From Psychromonas sp. CNPT3 (GTDB taxonomy: Bacteria > Pseudomonadota > Gammaproteobacteria > Enterobacterales > Psychromonadaceae): DNA of 64,000 nt. Below, one piece after another: positions 54,047 through 64,000 of this stretch (position 1 is the first letter of the stretch; each line of letters starts with the position of its first letter). Location of the stretch: NCBI RefSeq assembly GCF_000153405.2, contig NC_020802.1, positions 55,883 to 119,882 on the forward strand, written 5' to 3'. Made by a program: the position numbers and the translations under genes. The notes beneath the pieces were generated by a model. That model saw nothing but the letters and a program-made list of their open reading frames with translations, was not told where the DNA came from and did no database searches.

Positions 54047-54434
54047 ATTAGGAAAGCTGATAAAGTTCTTACTTAACGTATTAGCATAATAAACCATCCA
54101 CTGGATGCTTTATTACATATGCATATTACGTTAAGTATAAACGAAATTGTTCTCAGTAATTAGTATTACTCTTGTAGTAAATGTAATTACTGTAATCAAG
54201 CAAAAATAAAAACAGCTGCAATTCACGTAAGTGAAGTGCAGTTTGTACGTATCTACTCAGTTATTTATAACTGATAGGTGCACGAAAAACGAATGTGTTT
54301 TTCATAGTAAAATATGAGGATCGCAAGCGTCTTGGAAACGACATATAAAATCTAAATTTTATAATATTATGTGTTTTTTGAATATTATTAATATTCATAA
54401 AAACGCTTAAAGAAAGTATTTTTAGGTATTGTAT

Positions 54435-57326
<2,892 letters not shown>

Positions 57327-57458
57327 ACAATTCCTAAAAGTATTGTATTGAGTAACCAAGAGATGATTGTAATCAATCAAATACGTTTGCGAAGACATAT
57401 TTTACGAAACAAATTGCAAGATTAAGAAACAATCCAGCTTTTCTAATTAAGATTTTTA

Positions 57459-57575
57459 GCTTGGCGATAATAGCGCTGTGGCACCACCTGATCCCATGCC
57501 GAACTCAGAAGTGAAACGCAGTTGCGCCGATGGTAGTGTGGGGTCTCCCCATGTGAGAGTAGGTCATCGCCAAGC
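57459..57575 (+). rRNA. rrf: 5S ribosomal RNA, first copy of operon 3
   Basis: A standard 117-base 5S gene with helix I GCTTGGCGA/TCGCCAAGC, like operon 1. Unlike operons 1 and 2, it is not followed by the hairpin repeat array. Confidence 0.97.
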
Positions 57576-57585
57576 GCCCAATTTA

Positions 57586-57612
57586 AACCTCAGCCTTTGG
57601 CTGGGGTTTTAA
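57586..57612 (+). terminator. Hairpin between the two 5S genes
   Basis: AACCTCAGCC/GGCTGGGGTT with loop TTT, followed by TT and an AT-rich tract. The T run is short, so part of the transcription should continue into the second 5S and tRNA-Thr, which have no promoter of their own that I can see. Confidence 0.7.
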
Positions 57613-57642
57613 TATATATAATAATAAATATATTAAGATTTT

Positions 57643-57759
57643 TTTTGACAATCATAGCGCTGTGGCACCACCTGATCCCATGCCGAACTCAGAAGTGAAA
57701 CGCAGTTGCGCCGATGGTAGTGTGGGGTCTCCCCATGTGAGAGTAGGTCATTGTCAATC
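57643..57759 (+). rRNA. rrf: 5S ribosomal RNA, second copy of operon 3 with rebuilt helix I
   Basis: The body from ATAGCGCTGTGG to GTAGGTCAT is identical to the other 5S genes. The terminal helix, however, is new: TTGACAA at the 5' side pairs with TTGTCAA at the 3' side, in place of GCTTGGCGA/TCGCCAAGC. Seven base pairs are kept although most bases differ. It may be a functional variant, or a copy formed by conversion of the body only. Confidence 0.9.
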
Positions 57760-57766
57760 CCCTTTT

Positions 57767-57842
57767 GCTGATATGGCTCAGTTGGTAGAGCGCACCCTTG
57801 GTAAGGGTGAGGTCGGCGGTTCGAATCCGCCTATCAGCACCA
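57767..57842 (+). tRNA. tRNA-Thr (GGT)
   Basis: A 76-base cloverleaf with encoded CCA. Acceptor stem GCTGATA/TATCAGC, anticodon stem CACCC/GGGTG with loop TTGGTAA, anticodon GGT at 57800-57802, T-loop GGTTCGAATCC. It lies 7 bases after the second 5S gene, as in rrnD-type operons that end with tRNA-Thr and an extra 5S. Confidence 0.98.
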
Positions 57843-58626
57843 GTATTATATTAAGTGTTCTACCTCATAGAAAAAACAATCCCATTAAATAAAAAACCTT
57901 AAAGCATTAACAGCCTCATTTTCTTTTAAATTTACAGTCTTATCAATATAACCTATCAAGATCATTCAAATAAAAGCCCCAAACAAAAAATAAAAAACAC
58001 CTCCCTATAAAAGTACTCAGATCTATTTAAAGCCGTCGTATTTACCCCATTAAGAAAGCTTGCTTATTCACCGCCAAGATCAGCGCTTATCTGCTTAACC
58101 GTCACTCTCTTGCAGAGTAATTAAATGCTACGGCGCAGTAAACACATAAAATCTTTTTAAGGTTAGCTATATGCTATAGACGCACTCGTTTTGAGCGTTA
58201 GATGTGTATCTAGGCGTAATGTCACTGTTAGATGTAATTTGATGCCAGTGATTTAAAAAGCGCCAGATTAGATGCTATAGAGCTAAACAAGGAACAGGCT
58301 AAATAGTTGAATATTGGATTAAAGACTTGAGCCTGTTGATTATTTTATTGCCGTATAAAGTAGGGAATTCGGTAATCCTGCTTTATAATTACTGTATATA
58401 CGCTTAACCAGCGTGTAAAAATAATGTAGTGGTAGATCAGGTCGAGTAAGAACCCCATAACAGAAGGATTATATGATAATTGATCTGTTTTCGTAGAGGT
58501 TATATGAGAATATAGCAACTAGTAGTATTTCTCTTATTTTGACTATTCACGGCTTTAAATTTCTATAAATATGGGGTTACTTTATACAGTTGCTCTATTA
58601 ATACACTAATCAAAAAAATACAAAAT
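57843..58626 (+). other. Non-coding AT-rich region downstream of tRNA-Thr
   Basis: 784 bases without a recognisable gene. No clear intrinsic terminator follows the tRNA. TTAGATG occurs three times at 58198, 58228 and 58268 (spacings 30 and 40), and TGCTATAG twice, at 58172 and 58273. A nested inverted repeat (GGCG ... TCACTG/CAGTGA ... CGCC, 58213-58264) lies among them. No copy of the tRNA 3' end is visible that could mark an attachment site. Confidence 0.5.
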
Positions 58627-59340
58627 ATGATAAAAAGCAATTTTTCCGAAAGGAATCTAGAGCCACAAATAAAAGCTACAATATTAAATTATTTACGTGA
58701 TAAATATGGACTAAAAACTTACGGATCAATTATTAATGAATTTACAATAGGTAATTTTTCTAGAAGAGTTGACCTAGCTGTAATTAAAGAAAATAGTTTA
58801 TTAGCTTTTGAAGTTAAAAGTGAAGCTGATAGCTTGAGTCGACTACAGGGGCAGACTCAAAAGTATCTAAAATATTTTGATAAAGTTACGATAGTGGCAG
58901 CAACTAAACATATCCCTAAGGTATTTAGTTTGGTCCCTTCTAATGTTGCTATTTGGGAGTTTGTAAATCATTCAATAATTATCAGACAAAGAGGAAGAAA
59001 AATAAAGATTGTAGATAAAGAATGTATTTTAGAATTTATGAAAGTAAATGAACTGAGAAAACTATCAAAGCAATCAAATACTAAACCGATTTCCTTAGAG
59101 CGTAAAGATGTCACTTTGAGTTTGTTGGATATACCTATAACACAACTTAGAAATGAAGCTGTGTCATCAATAAAAAAGAGGTATTTATTAACTACTTGTC
59201 TATTTGTTCAATCTATAGGGGATGAAGGTGTTAAGCCCTCGTCGATCAAATACCTAAGCGTAAATAAAGATAAGCAAAAAAACGTAAAAAGTAATACTAG
59301 TAATATATCGAATATCATTGACTTGTTTGATTTAAATTAA
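58627..59340 (+). CDS. sce7726-family protein (PD-(D/E)XK nuclease-like)
   Basis: A 237-residue protein. The N-terminal ~120 residues match the sce7726 family and show a restriction-endonuclease-like core: E38, D49 in RRVDLAVI, and E62-V-K64 in LLAFEVKSEADSL, followed by RLQGQTQKYLKYFDKVTIV. The C-terminal part is basic with no motif that I know. It has no membrane segment. The family often pairs with an sce7725 gene; none is found directly downstream here. No clear ribosome site precedes the ATG. The function of the family is not established; a role against foreign DNA is inference. Confidence 0.72.
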   Translation: MIKSNFSERNLEPQIKATILNYLRDKYGLKTYGSIINEFTIGNFSRRVDLAVIKENSLLAFEVKSEADSLSRLQGQTQKYLKYFDKVTIVAATKHIPKVFSLVPSNVAIWEFVNHSIIIRQRGRKIKIVDKECILEFMKVNELRKLSKQSNTKPISLERKDVTLSLLDIPITQLRNEAVSSIKKRYLLTTCLFVQSIGDEGVKPSSIKYLSVNKDKQKNVKSNTSNISNIIDLFDLN

Positions 59341-59822
59341 GTTGGCTACTCATTCGAGGGTGTAATTCTAACTGTGTAAATACGCTTTAATAAGGAGCTA
59401 TTTGCGCCTCAAATTTAATTATCCTGCCACTATATTGGCCCAATTTCAATCTAGCCTTTATTCGAAGATGAGTTTGTACTGAAAGCCAAAAGATAGAGTC
59501 TTCATTTTCAGATATTCACATGCCAAATAGCTCTATGTGATTTTCCAACGTTACACTCCTAATGCAAGATAAATCAATTTATTAATTACCCGTTTGTGAT
59601 GGTGAATTAGAGAACAATATAGGTAATATATAGAATTAGATAGACAGTTTATAATGGTCGATTTTGCTACTAAATTACGGAATGATTAACCTGCGATATT
59701 CGAACTTCTGATCTCTCGGGTGCTCTCGCCTTTTTTGTTCATTGAAGATCTCATTATTTAATCTTTTTTAATCTTTTTTAATATTATAGGCGATGAGCAT
59801 TTACACATTTCTTTTTATCTCC
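59341..59822. other. Intergenic region between convergent accessory genes
   Basis: 482 AT-rich bases between the sce7726-like gene and the T4-beta-like gene, with no gene that I can support. Near 59757-59780 the motif TAATCTTTTT is repeated twice in tandem, next to the stop end of the minus-strand operon; it could act in transcription ending. Confidence 0.45.
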
Positions 59823-60953
59823 TCAATCAACCCAATCTTCCTCAGTGTCTAGTTCATCAAGTATCGAGTCATAGTGTAACTGTTGGTATAAATGTAAATT
59901 TATTCTTACTGCTGTGGCTCGGTTTGCTGACGTAATTCCATATTCATCACCTAATTTTGTCCTTTCTATCATTTGAATGCCCCATAGGTGTAAGTCTGGT
60001 AACCAATAATCATTAGACATCATTTCTTGGGCCGCTTTTTGGTAAAGATCTATTCTTTCTTCTCTAGTGGTATTTTTAGCATCTTCAAATTCTTTCCTTA
60101 TAAATCGCCAGTCATTTTTTAAGGGGTAATCAATTCTAGGAGGAGGAGTACCTCCACCACCACTAATCCTATTAGCTCTTGCACTCCCTCTATCAGAATA
60201 GACTAAAGTCGCATCAGGGCAATTATCAACCATTTTATTGTAAATTTGCCGTTCATAGATTGGGATTTCGCCTCTGTATGAACCAGAGAAGCTAAATGGA
60301 AAAGATGAACATGACACTGAGTAAATTGCATCAGGTAGTGCATTATTCATTTTGTTTAATAAATTTGCATATTTATCCGATTCAAGAAGGTTTTTTCTGT
60401 TTACATCTTCATAGTCATATATTATTAATAAGTCATTCAATTCAGACTCAATTAACATTTTGGTTATTGCATTAAAATCGAGAGCTCTAACATCATTCAT
60501 AGGAAACCTTACGACCAGCCCTCTACCTATTTCTTTTAAACGCTCAATTTGTTGCTTTACTTGTTTTACGTCACCGATTTGGAGTGTAGGCGTTACCATA
60601 GGCATTTTTTTTATAAAATTAGCCCAATTTTCATATCCATTATCTGGATTTAATAATAATTTTATCTGATCAAATACAGGACGAGGATATACACCTGTTA
60701 GGTTAAACTCCTTATTATGAAGAAGGTAGTTACTGTCAATATCTGCAATCCAATTTTTATTCTTTAGAGCTTTGTTTATTCTATCAATTCCTTTATCAAG
60801 ATATTTTGAAGCCATCCAACCTTTCAATGGAATTAAAGGTAATATCAATTCTCTATCTTTATCTGCTAGTTCCTCTATAGCCCCCATTTCAGCCGGACTT
60901 AAAGATAGAATCGGAGTATATAAAAATTTAAATTTTTCCTTTTTATTAAACAC
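59823..60953 (-). CDS. T4-beta-like protein (Beta_protein family)
   Basis: A 376-residue soluble protein. The opening FLYTPILSLSPAEMGAIEEL ... ELILPLIPLKG and WIADID pattern is that of the family named after the phage T4 beta protein, whose biochemical role is unknown. Most of the chain follows the alternating strand-helix pattern of a barrel-like fold (TLQIGDV, VVRFPMNDV, LLIIYDYEDV, IYSVSCSSFPFSFSG). The end is acidic (ELDTEEDWVD). The start is a GTG at 60953 with AAGGA eight bases upstream. It is the last gene of a three-gene operon with the peptidase and the membrane protein. Confidence 0.7.
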   Translation of the reverse strand: MFNKKEKFKFLYTPILSLSPAEMGAIEELADKDRELILPLIPLKGWMASKYLDKGIDRINKALKNKNWIADIDSNYLLHNKEFNLTGVYPRPVFDQIKLLLNPDNGYENWANFIKKMPMVTPTLQIGDVKQVKQQIERLKEIGRGLVVRFPMNDVRALDFNAITKMLIESELNDLLIIYDYEDVNRKNLLESDKYANLLNKMNNALPDAIYSVSCSSFPFSFSGSYRGEIPIYERQIYNKMVDNCPDATLVYSDRGSARANRISGGGGTPPPRIDYPLKNDWRFIRKEFEDAKNTTREERIDLYQKAAQEMMSNDYWLPDLHLWGIQMIERTKLGDEYGITSANRATAVRINLHLYQQLHYDSILDELDTEEDWVD

Positions 60954-60968
60954 ACCTACTTCCTTCTA

Positions 60969-61457
60969 TTATTTACCAAGTCTGAATTTCAAAGCAGTAG
61001 TAGACACCCCTGCTATTTCTGCAAGCTGCTCATAGAGTTTGTCTCCAGTAGAAAGTGGAAATTTACTTAAAGAGTTTGTTATCAGATGCCATGGCATAAT
61101 AATATCAGCTCCTAATTTATTCGCTTCTACTTCTAACTTATTTGATAGTGACGAACGATACAAAACATCATCAGAGATACCATCACCTATTTGACTTTTA
61201 TGTAGAAGAAAGTGAGCAATTTCATGAGCTAATGTATATCGTTGCCTAGCCTTAACATCATGCCTATTTATTCGAATGATAAATTTGTCATTTTCCTGTT
61301 TTATTTCACCAGAAATCCTTGCTGGTAGAGTTGCTTTTTTTACCACTAGGCCCAATTCTTTAGCAATTAATCCCAGTGGAATAGGAAAAGTATCATTATG
61401 CTTTTCAATAATATCAACCTGCTCCTTCGGAACTTTTATCCACTCATTGGCTTTCAT
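60969..61457 (-). CDS. ImmA/IrrE-type zinc metallopeptidase
   Basis: A 162-residue protein with the HExxH motif as HEIAHFLLH (78-86). A probable third zinc ligand lies in LEVEANKLGADIIMP (E111). The pattern REYTLAHEIAH...EANxFAAxLLMP is typical of ImmA/IrrE peptidases, which cleave phage-type repressors or stress regulators. There is no helix-turn-helix domain attached, and no repressor gene next to it. The ATG overlaps the end of the membrane-protein gene by 14 bases, so they are translationally coupled. The substrate is unknown; the neighbours are the obvious candidates. Confidence 0.83.
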   Translation of the reverse strand: MKANEWIKVPKEQVDIIEKHNDTFPIPLGLIAKELGLVVKKATLPARISGEIKQENDKFIIRINRHDVKARQRYTLAHEIAHFLLHKSQIGDGISDDVLYRSSLSNKLEVEANKLGADIIMPWHLITNSLSKFPLSTGDKLYEQLAEIAGVSTTALKFRLGK

Positions 61458-62145
61458 TTAATTCTTCCTGTTCTTCATCTAACTCAGCAAATAATTGAGG
61501 ATCTATGCTTGATTCTGAATGCTTATTATTTCGCATTATCATATCGACCACATCTTCTAGGGTTTTATTGAGCTCTCCTTCATTAATAAGTTGATTTAGC
61601 TGTTCTTTTACCACGATAGGAATGTCTTTTTTTACTTGTTCCTTTGCGACTGTAGTGGCTTTACTTGTTGCGAGATCGCTAGCTATTTTATTTGTACTAC
61701 TTTTTATGTTGTTATATCCCCAAACAGATAATATAGCGACACCAATACCTAAAGCAGTAATAAGAAGAGTAACACAAGCCAATGCAATACTAGTGTACTC
61801 AACAAAGCTTATGGACGGTGGGGTATTATCATTAACTGGCTGAGATGATGTGTTTTTCAGTTTAGTTTGTAATTCACTGATCAAATTTCCTTGTGTTTTT
61901 ACAATAGATTCTAATTCCAGCATCTTTCGTTCAGTTTTTTTTTGTAAAACAGGATATAAGAGTTCTTTATCCATTTTTATCTTAAGGAAGGACGCCTTTA
62001 ATTTAACTTTATCTGATTTGGTCTCAATATTCTCATCGGATATGGCTGGATGCAAATGTGTTGGAGGAATAATTGCAAAGCTATACGAAGAAAATGCTAA
62101 AGATAATAATATGTGTAATGGAATACAACATCGGAAATTAGCCAC
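61444..62145 (-). CDS. Membrane-anchored coiled-coil protein, unknown function
   Basis: A 233-residue protein starting from GTG at 62145. A signal-like hydrophobic segment lies at ~8-24 (HILLSLAFSSYSFA). A charged helix likely to form a coiled coil follows (~60-97), then a strong membrane helix (~115-141, SIALACVTLLITALGIGVAILSV) and a polar helical C-terminal part with an acidic end (ELDEEQEELNESQ). With the signal cleaved, the coiled coil would be periplasmic and the C-terminal ~90 residues cytosolic. I do not recognise the family. It is the first gene of the operon, so it probably acts with the peptidase and the T4-beta-like protein. Confidence 0.65.
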   Translation of the reverse strand: MANFRCCIPLHILLSLAFSSYSFAIIPPTHLHPAISDENIETKSDKVKLKASFLKIKMDKELLYPVLQKKTERKMLELESIVKTQGNLISELQTKLKNTSSQPVNDNTPPSISFVEYTSIALACVTLLITALGIGVAILSVWGYNNIKSSTNKIASDLATSKATTVAKEQVKKDIPIVVKEQLNQLINEGELNKTLEDVVDMIMRNNKHSESSIDPQLFAELDEEQEELNESQ

Positions 62146-62689
62146 TGAAACACCTATAACGTAGATTAGAGGAAAAACAACACAATATATAGAATATAAA
62201 AATATTGATCATAATAGTACTGAAATAAGTGCATTATTATAACATAACAGAATGAAATCAATAAAATGACACATTTACAAATGTGAACCGGCTCTGTTCT
62301 TAAATCTTGAGAAAAACAGTATTAGCCCTAAAGCTTTTGTCGAAGAGGTAAGATTGCTTCAATATTTTTGACACCAAAGGTGGTGGGGAGCCATGCAAAC
62401 ATGGTTTCATACGTGAATATAAACAGGATCAGGTCTTTAATTTTTTAGAGCTAAGCATATTTAGTAATACACTGATTTTTCAGCCCGTTTTAGTTAATAA
62501 TTTCAGAATTTTTTGTACTCATTAGCGAATGAGAATACCTCTGTTAGGAGCTTCTCTCTCGGTAGTGGGCACACAAAAAGAAAAGAGGCCGTTAGCTTCT
62601 GTCTTTATTTATTATTTACTCGGAATAATGTAACTGCAGATCTCGGGGTATGACCGTATGAGATATTATAAATACATGAACGATTACGC
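62146..62689. other. Intergenic region with possible gene remnants
   Basis: 544 bases between two minus-strand genes. The operon promoter should be near the left end. On the plus strand, short frames at 62278-62370 and 62350-62525 translate into protein-like stretches (SPKAFVEEVRLLQYF; DTKGGGEPCKHGFIREYKQ) in two frames that nearly join, without starts or ribosome sites. They may be the remains of a decayed gene. A purine-rich inverted segment near 62575-62600 is the only other feature. Confidence 0.4.
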
Positions 62690-63712
62690 CTATTTAGTCT
62701 CTAAGCGTTTAATTGCATCTGCTAAGTCGTTATCGACTTGTGATGGTTGCATATCAATAATTTTGCGGTATTTATCGTACTCTTTTTTGGCTTTTTGTTT
62801 TGCCTGCTCTGCTGATATTTTTCCTGCATGGGTTAAAATGTCGAAGTCACTTAATTGTAGAAAATTATTGAGTTTGTTTGCCCAGTCAGCCATTTTCATT
62901 AATTTGCCATTTCTTGCTTGTAGCTCAGAAAACTCAAGATATGAAGTCACTAATCTGTTTAATGTATCGAGCTCTTTTTCAGATAGGTAATTCTTACCTA
63001 TCACTACCTCTTTGCGCGTGGGGGCTTTGCCTGACTCTTTACCTTTGAAACTGGTTAAACCTAAATTGGGCTTATCGGCATTTATACGTTCAAAGACTAT
63101 TTCACTTGCGGTGTGGCCATGTGCTGCCCAGTGCATTTTATTTTGTACCTGTGCAAAAAACTTAATACTACTTTGCGCTTTGCCATCGTAATCAATACTC
63201 GTCGCATAAATATCACAGAGCTTACGCCAAAAAACTTTTTCAGATGAGCGTATATCACGAATGCGGTTAAGTAATTCATCAAAGTACTGGCTATTATCTG
63301 GATTTTTAAGGCGTTCGTCATCCATTACAAAGCCTTTAGTCAGGTACTCTTGCAATGTGTTAGTTGCCCACTGGCGAAATTGAATGCCTTGTTTAGAGCG
63401 AACGCGATACCCTACCGCAAAAACAGTGTCTAAATTATAATGATCTATAACACGGCTTACGTCTCGGTTTCCTTCGGATTGAACTGTTGCAAACTTTGCA
63501 ACGGTTGCTTTTTGTTCAAGTTCACCATCTTCATAGATATTTTTTAAATGCTTAGAGATGACTGATTTATCTCGATTAAAGAGTGTTGCGATTTGGCTCA
63601 AGTTTAACCATAAAGAGCCTGACTCAAAACGGCACTCAACCTTAGTTTGACCTTCATTACCTTGGAAAAGTATAAATTGCCCTTGTGGTGCAGTGCTTAG
63701 TTCGTCAGTCAT
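62690..63712 (-). CDS. RhuM-family protein
   Basis: A 340-residue cytosolic protein of the RhuM family (named after a gene in the Salmonella pathogenicity island 3), of unknown biochemical role. The N-terminal ~110 residues contain a predicted DNA-binding helix-turn-helix (LSQIATLFNRDKSVISKHLKNI) and the conserved DVSRVIDHYNLDTVFAVGYRVRSKQGIQFRQWAT motif; the C-terminal half is helical and basic. Such genes are frequent in genomic islands, prophages and restriction loci, which supports the accessory nature of this region. There is no partner gene in the window. Confidence 0.83.
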   Translation of the reverse strand: MTDELSTAPQGQFILFQGNEGQTKVECRFESGSLWLNLSQIATLFNRDKSVISKHLKNIYEDGELEQKATVAKFATVQSEGNRDVSRVIDHYNLDTVFAVGYRVRSKQGIQFRQWATNTLQEYLTKGFVMDDERLKNPDNSQYFDELLNRIRDIRSSEKVFWRKLCDIYATSIDYDGKAQSSIKFFAQVQNKMHWAAHGHTASEIVFERINADKPNLGLTSFKGKESGKAPTRKEVVIGKNYLSEKELDTLNRLVTSYLEFSELQARNGKLMKMADWANKLNNFLQLSDFDILTHAGKISAEQAKQKAKKEYDKYRKIIDMQPSQVDNDLADAIKRLETK

Positions 63713-64000
63713 TGGGTTTGCCGTAATTGTATTAGATTAATAGTTAAGAAAATTTAACATAAAAAGAATAGAAAATATTAATTTATTGCCTATTAATTTA
63801 AAGCGATATAAAGGGGTTTTTGTTCTTTATAGAGCGTGACAGGCTCTACTCTTTAATTTTTAAGGAAGTAATATTAAGGTGGATCATTTAAACCGTAAAA
63901 CTCATCTTTTGTACCCTTTAGCGAGTTAGATCTTTGCTGTTAGTTATTTTCTTGAATATCACTCTCTATCGTAGCGTTAAACGTTGCGCTGTTATAATAC
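63713..64000. other. End of window, no gene seen
   Basis: 288 AT-rich bases upstream of the RhuM gene. The RhuM promoter should lie here. I see no clear gene, repeat or attachment site up to the end of the window. Confidence 0.45.

Noticed and set aside
58170..58280. Integron attC-like site (GTTAGAT core)
   Set aside because: A GTTAGAT core is present but the matching complementary core and the usual attC hairpin were not found, and there is no integrase or cassette series.
57843..64000. Complete prophage
   Set aside because: No integrase, capsid, tail, terminase or lysis gene is seen; only the T4-beta-like and ImmA-like genes have any link to phage.

Overview
The window looks like a chromosomal segment of a cold-adapted marine gammaproteobacterium, most likely a Psychromonas-type organism. 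That placement is inferred from the low G+C content, the 16S/23S sequences, and gene neighbourhoods typical of the Vibrio/Shewanella/Psychromonas group (nadB-rpoE-rseABC, lptM-lysA-dapF-xerC-uvrD, rpmB-rpmG-mutM-coaD, coaBC-dut-slmA). I could not run a database search, so the genus is not proven.

Layout. (1) 1-3891: the end of rRNA operon 1 (16S 3' end, tRNA-Glu, 23S, 5S). (2) 3892-4893: a non-coding array of four hairpin-rich repeat units separated by intrinsic terminators. (3) 4938-14993: an M20 amidohydrolase, then a complete phosphate-starvation cluster (pstC-pstA-pstB-phoU-phoB-phoR-pstS) with PhoB boxes before pstC and pstS. (4) 15100-20784: complete rRNA operon 2, followed by a second array of four units (20785-21880). 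(5) 21885-32675: minus-strand housekeeping genes (YbaK-like, ferric-reductase-like, hslU, hslV, SPOR protein, argS, uvrD, HAD phosphatase, xerC), with a sigma-32-type promoter before hslV. (6) 32769-38548: dapF, lysA, lptM, cyaY, coaD, mutM, rpmG, rpmB. (7) 39079-47380: coaBC, dut, slmA, mscS, metJ, cyaA, ygfZ, sdhE, ygfX. (8) 47377-51762: nadB and the sigma-E operon rpoE-rseA-rseB-rseC, with a sigma-E autoregulatory promoter. (9) 51826-57842: complete rRNA operon 3, with two 5S genes and a tRNA-Thr at its end. (10) 57843-64000: an AT-rich accessory region starting at the tRNA-Thr. It holds an sce7726-like nuclease-fold protein, a three-gene minus-strand operon (membrane/coiled-coil protein, ImmA/IrrE-type metallopeptidase, T4-beta-like protein) and a RhuM-family protein.

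The three rRNA operons lie in the same direction as direct repeats of more than 5 kb. Two of them bracket the whole phosphate regulon.

The two most unusual things are the repeat arrays after the 5S genes of operons 1 and 2, and the three-gene operon in the accessory region. The array units begin with an inverted copy of the 5S 3' end, contain hairpins with compensatory changes, and grow in 52-base steps. The three-gene operon joins a membrane protein, a zinc peptidase and a phage-T4-beta-like protein, and could be a defence or stress module. Its function is inference only.
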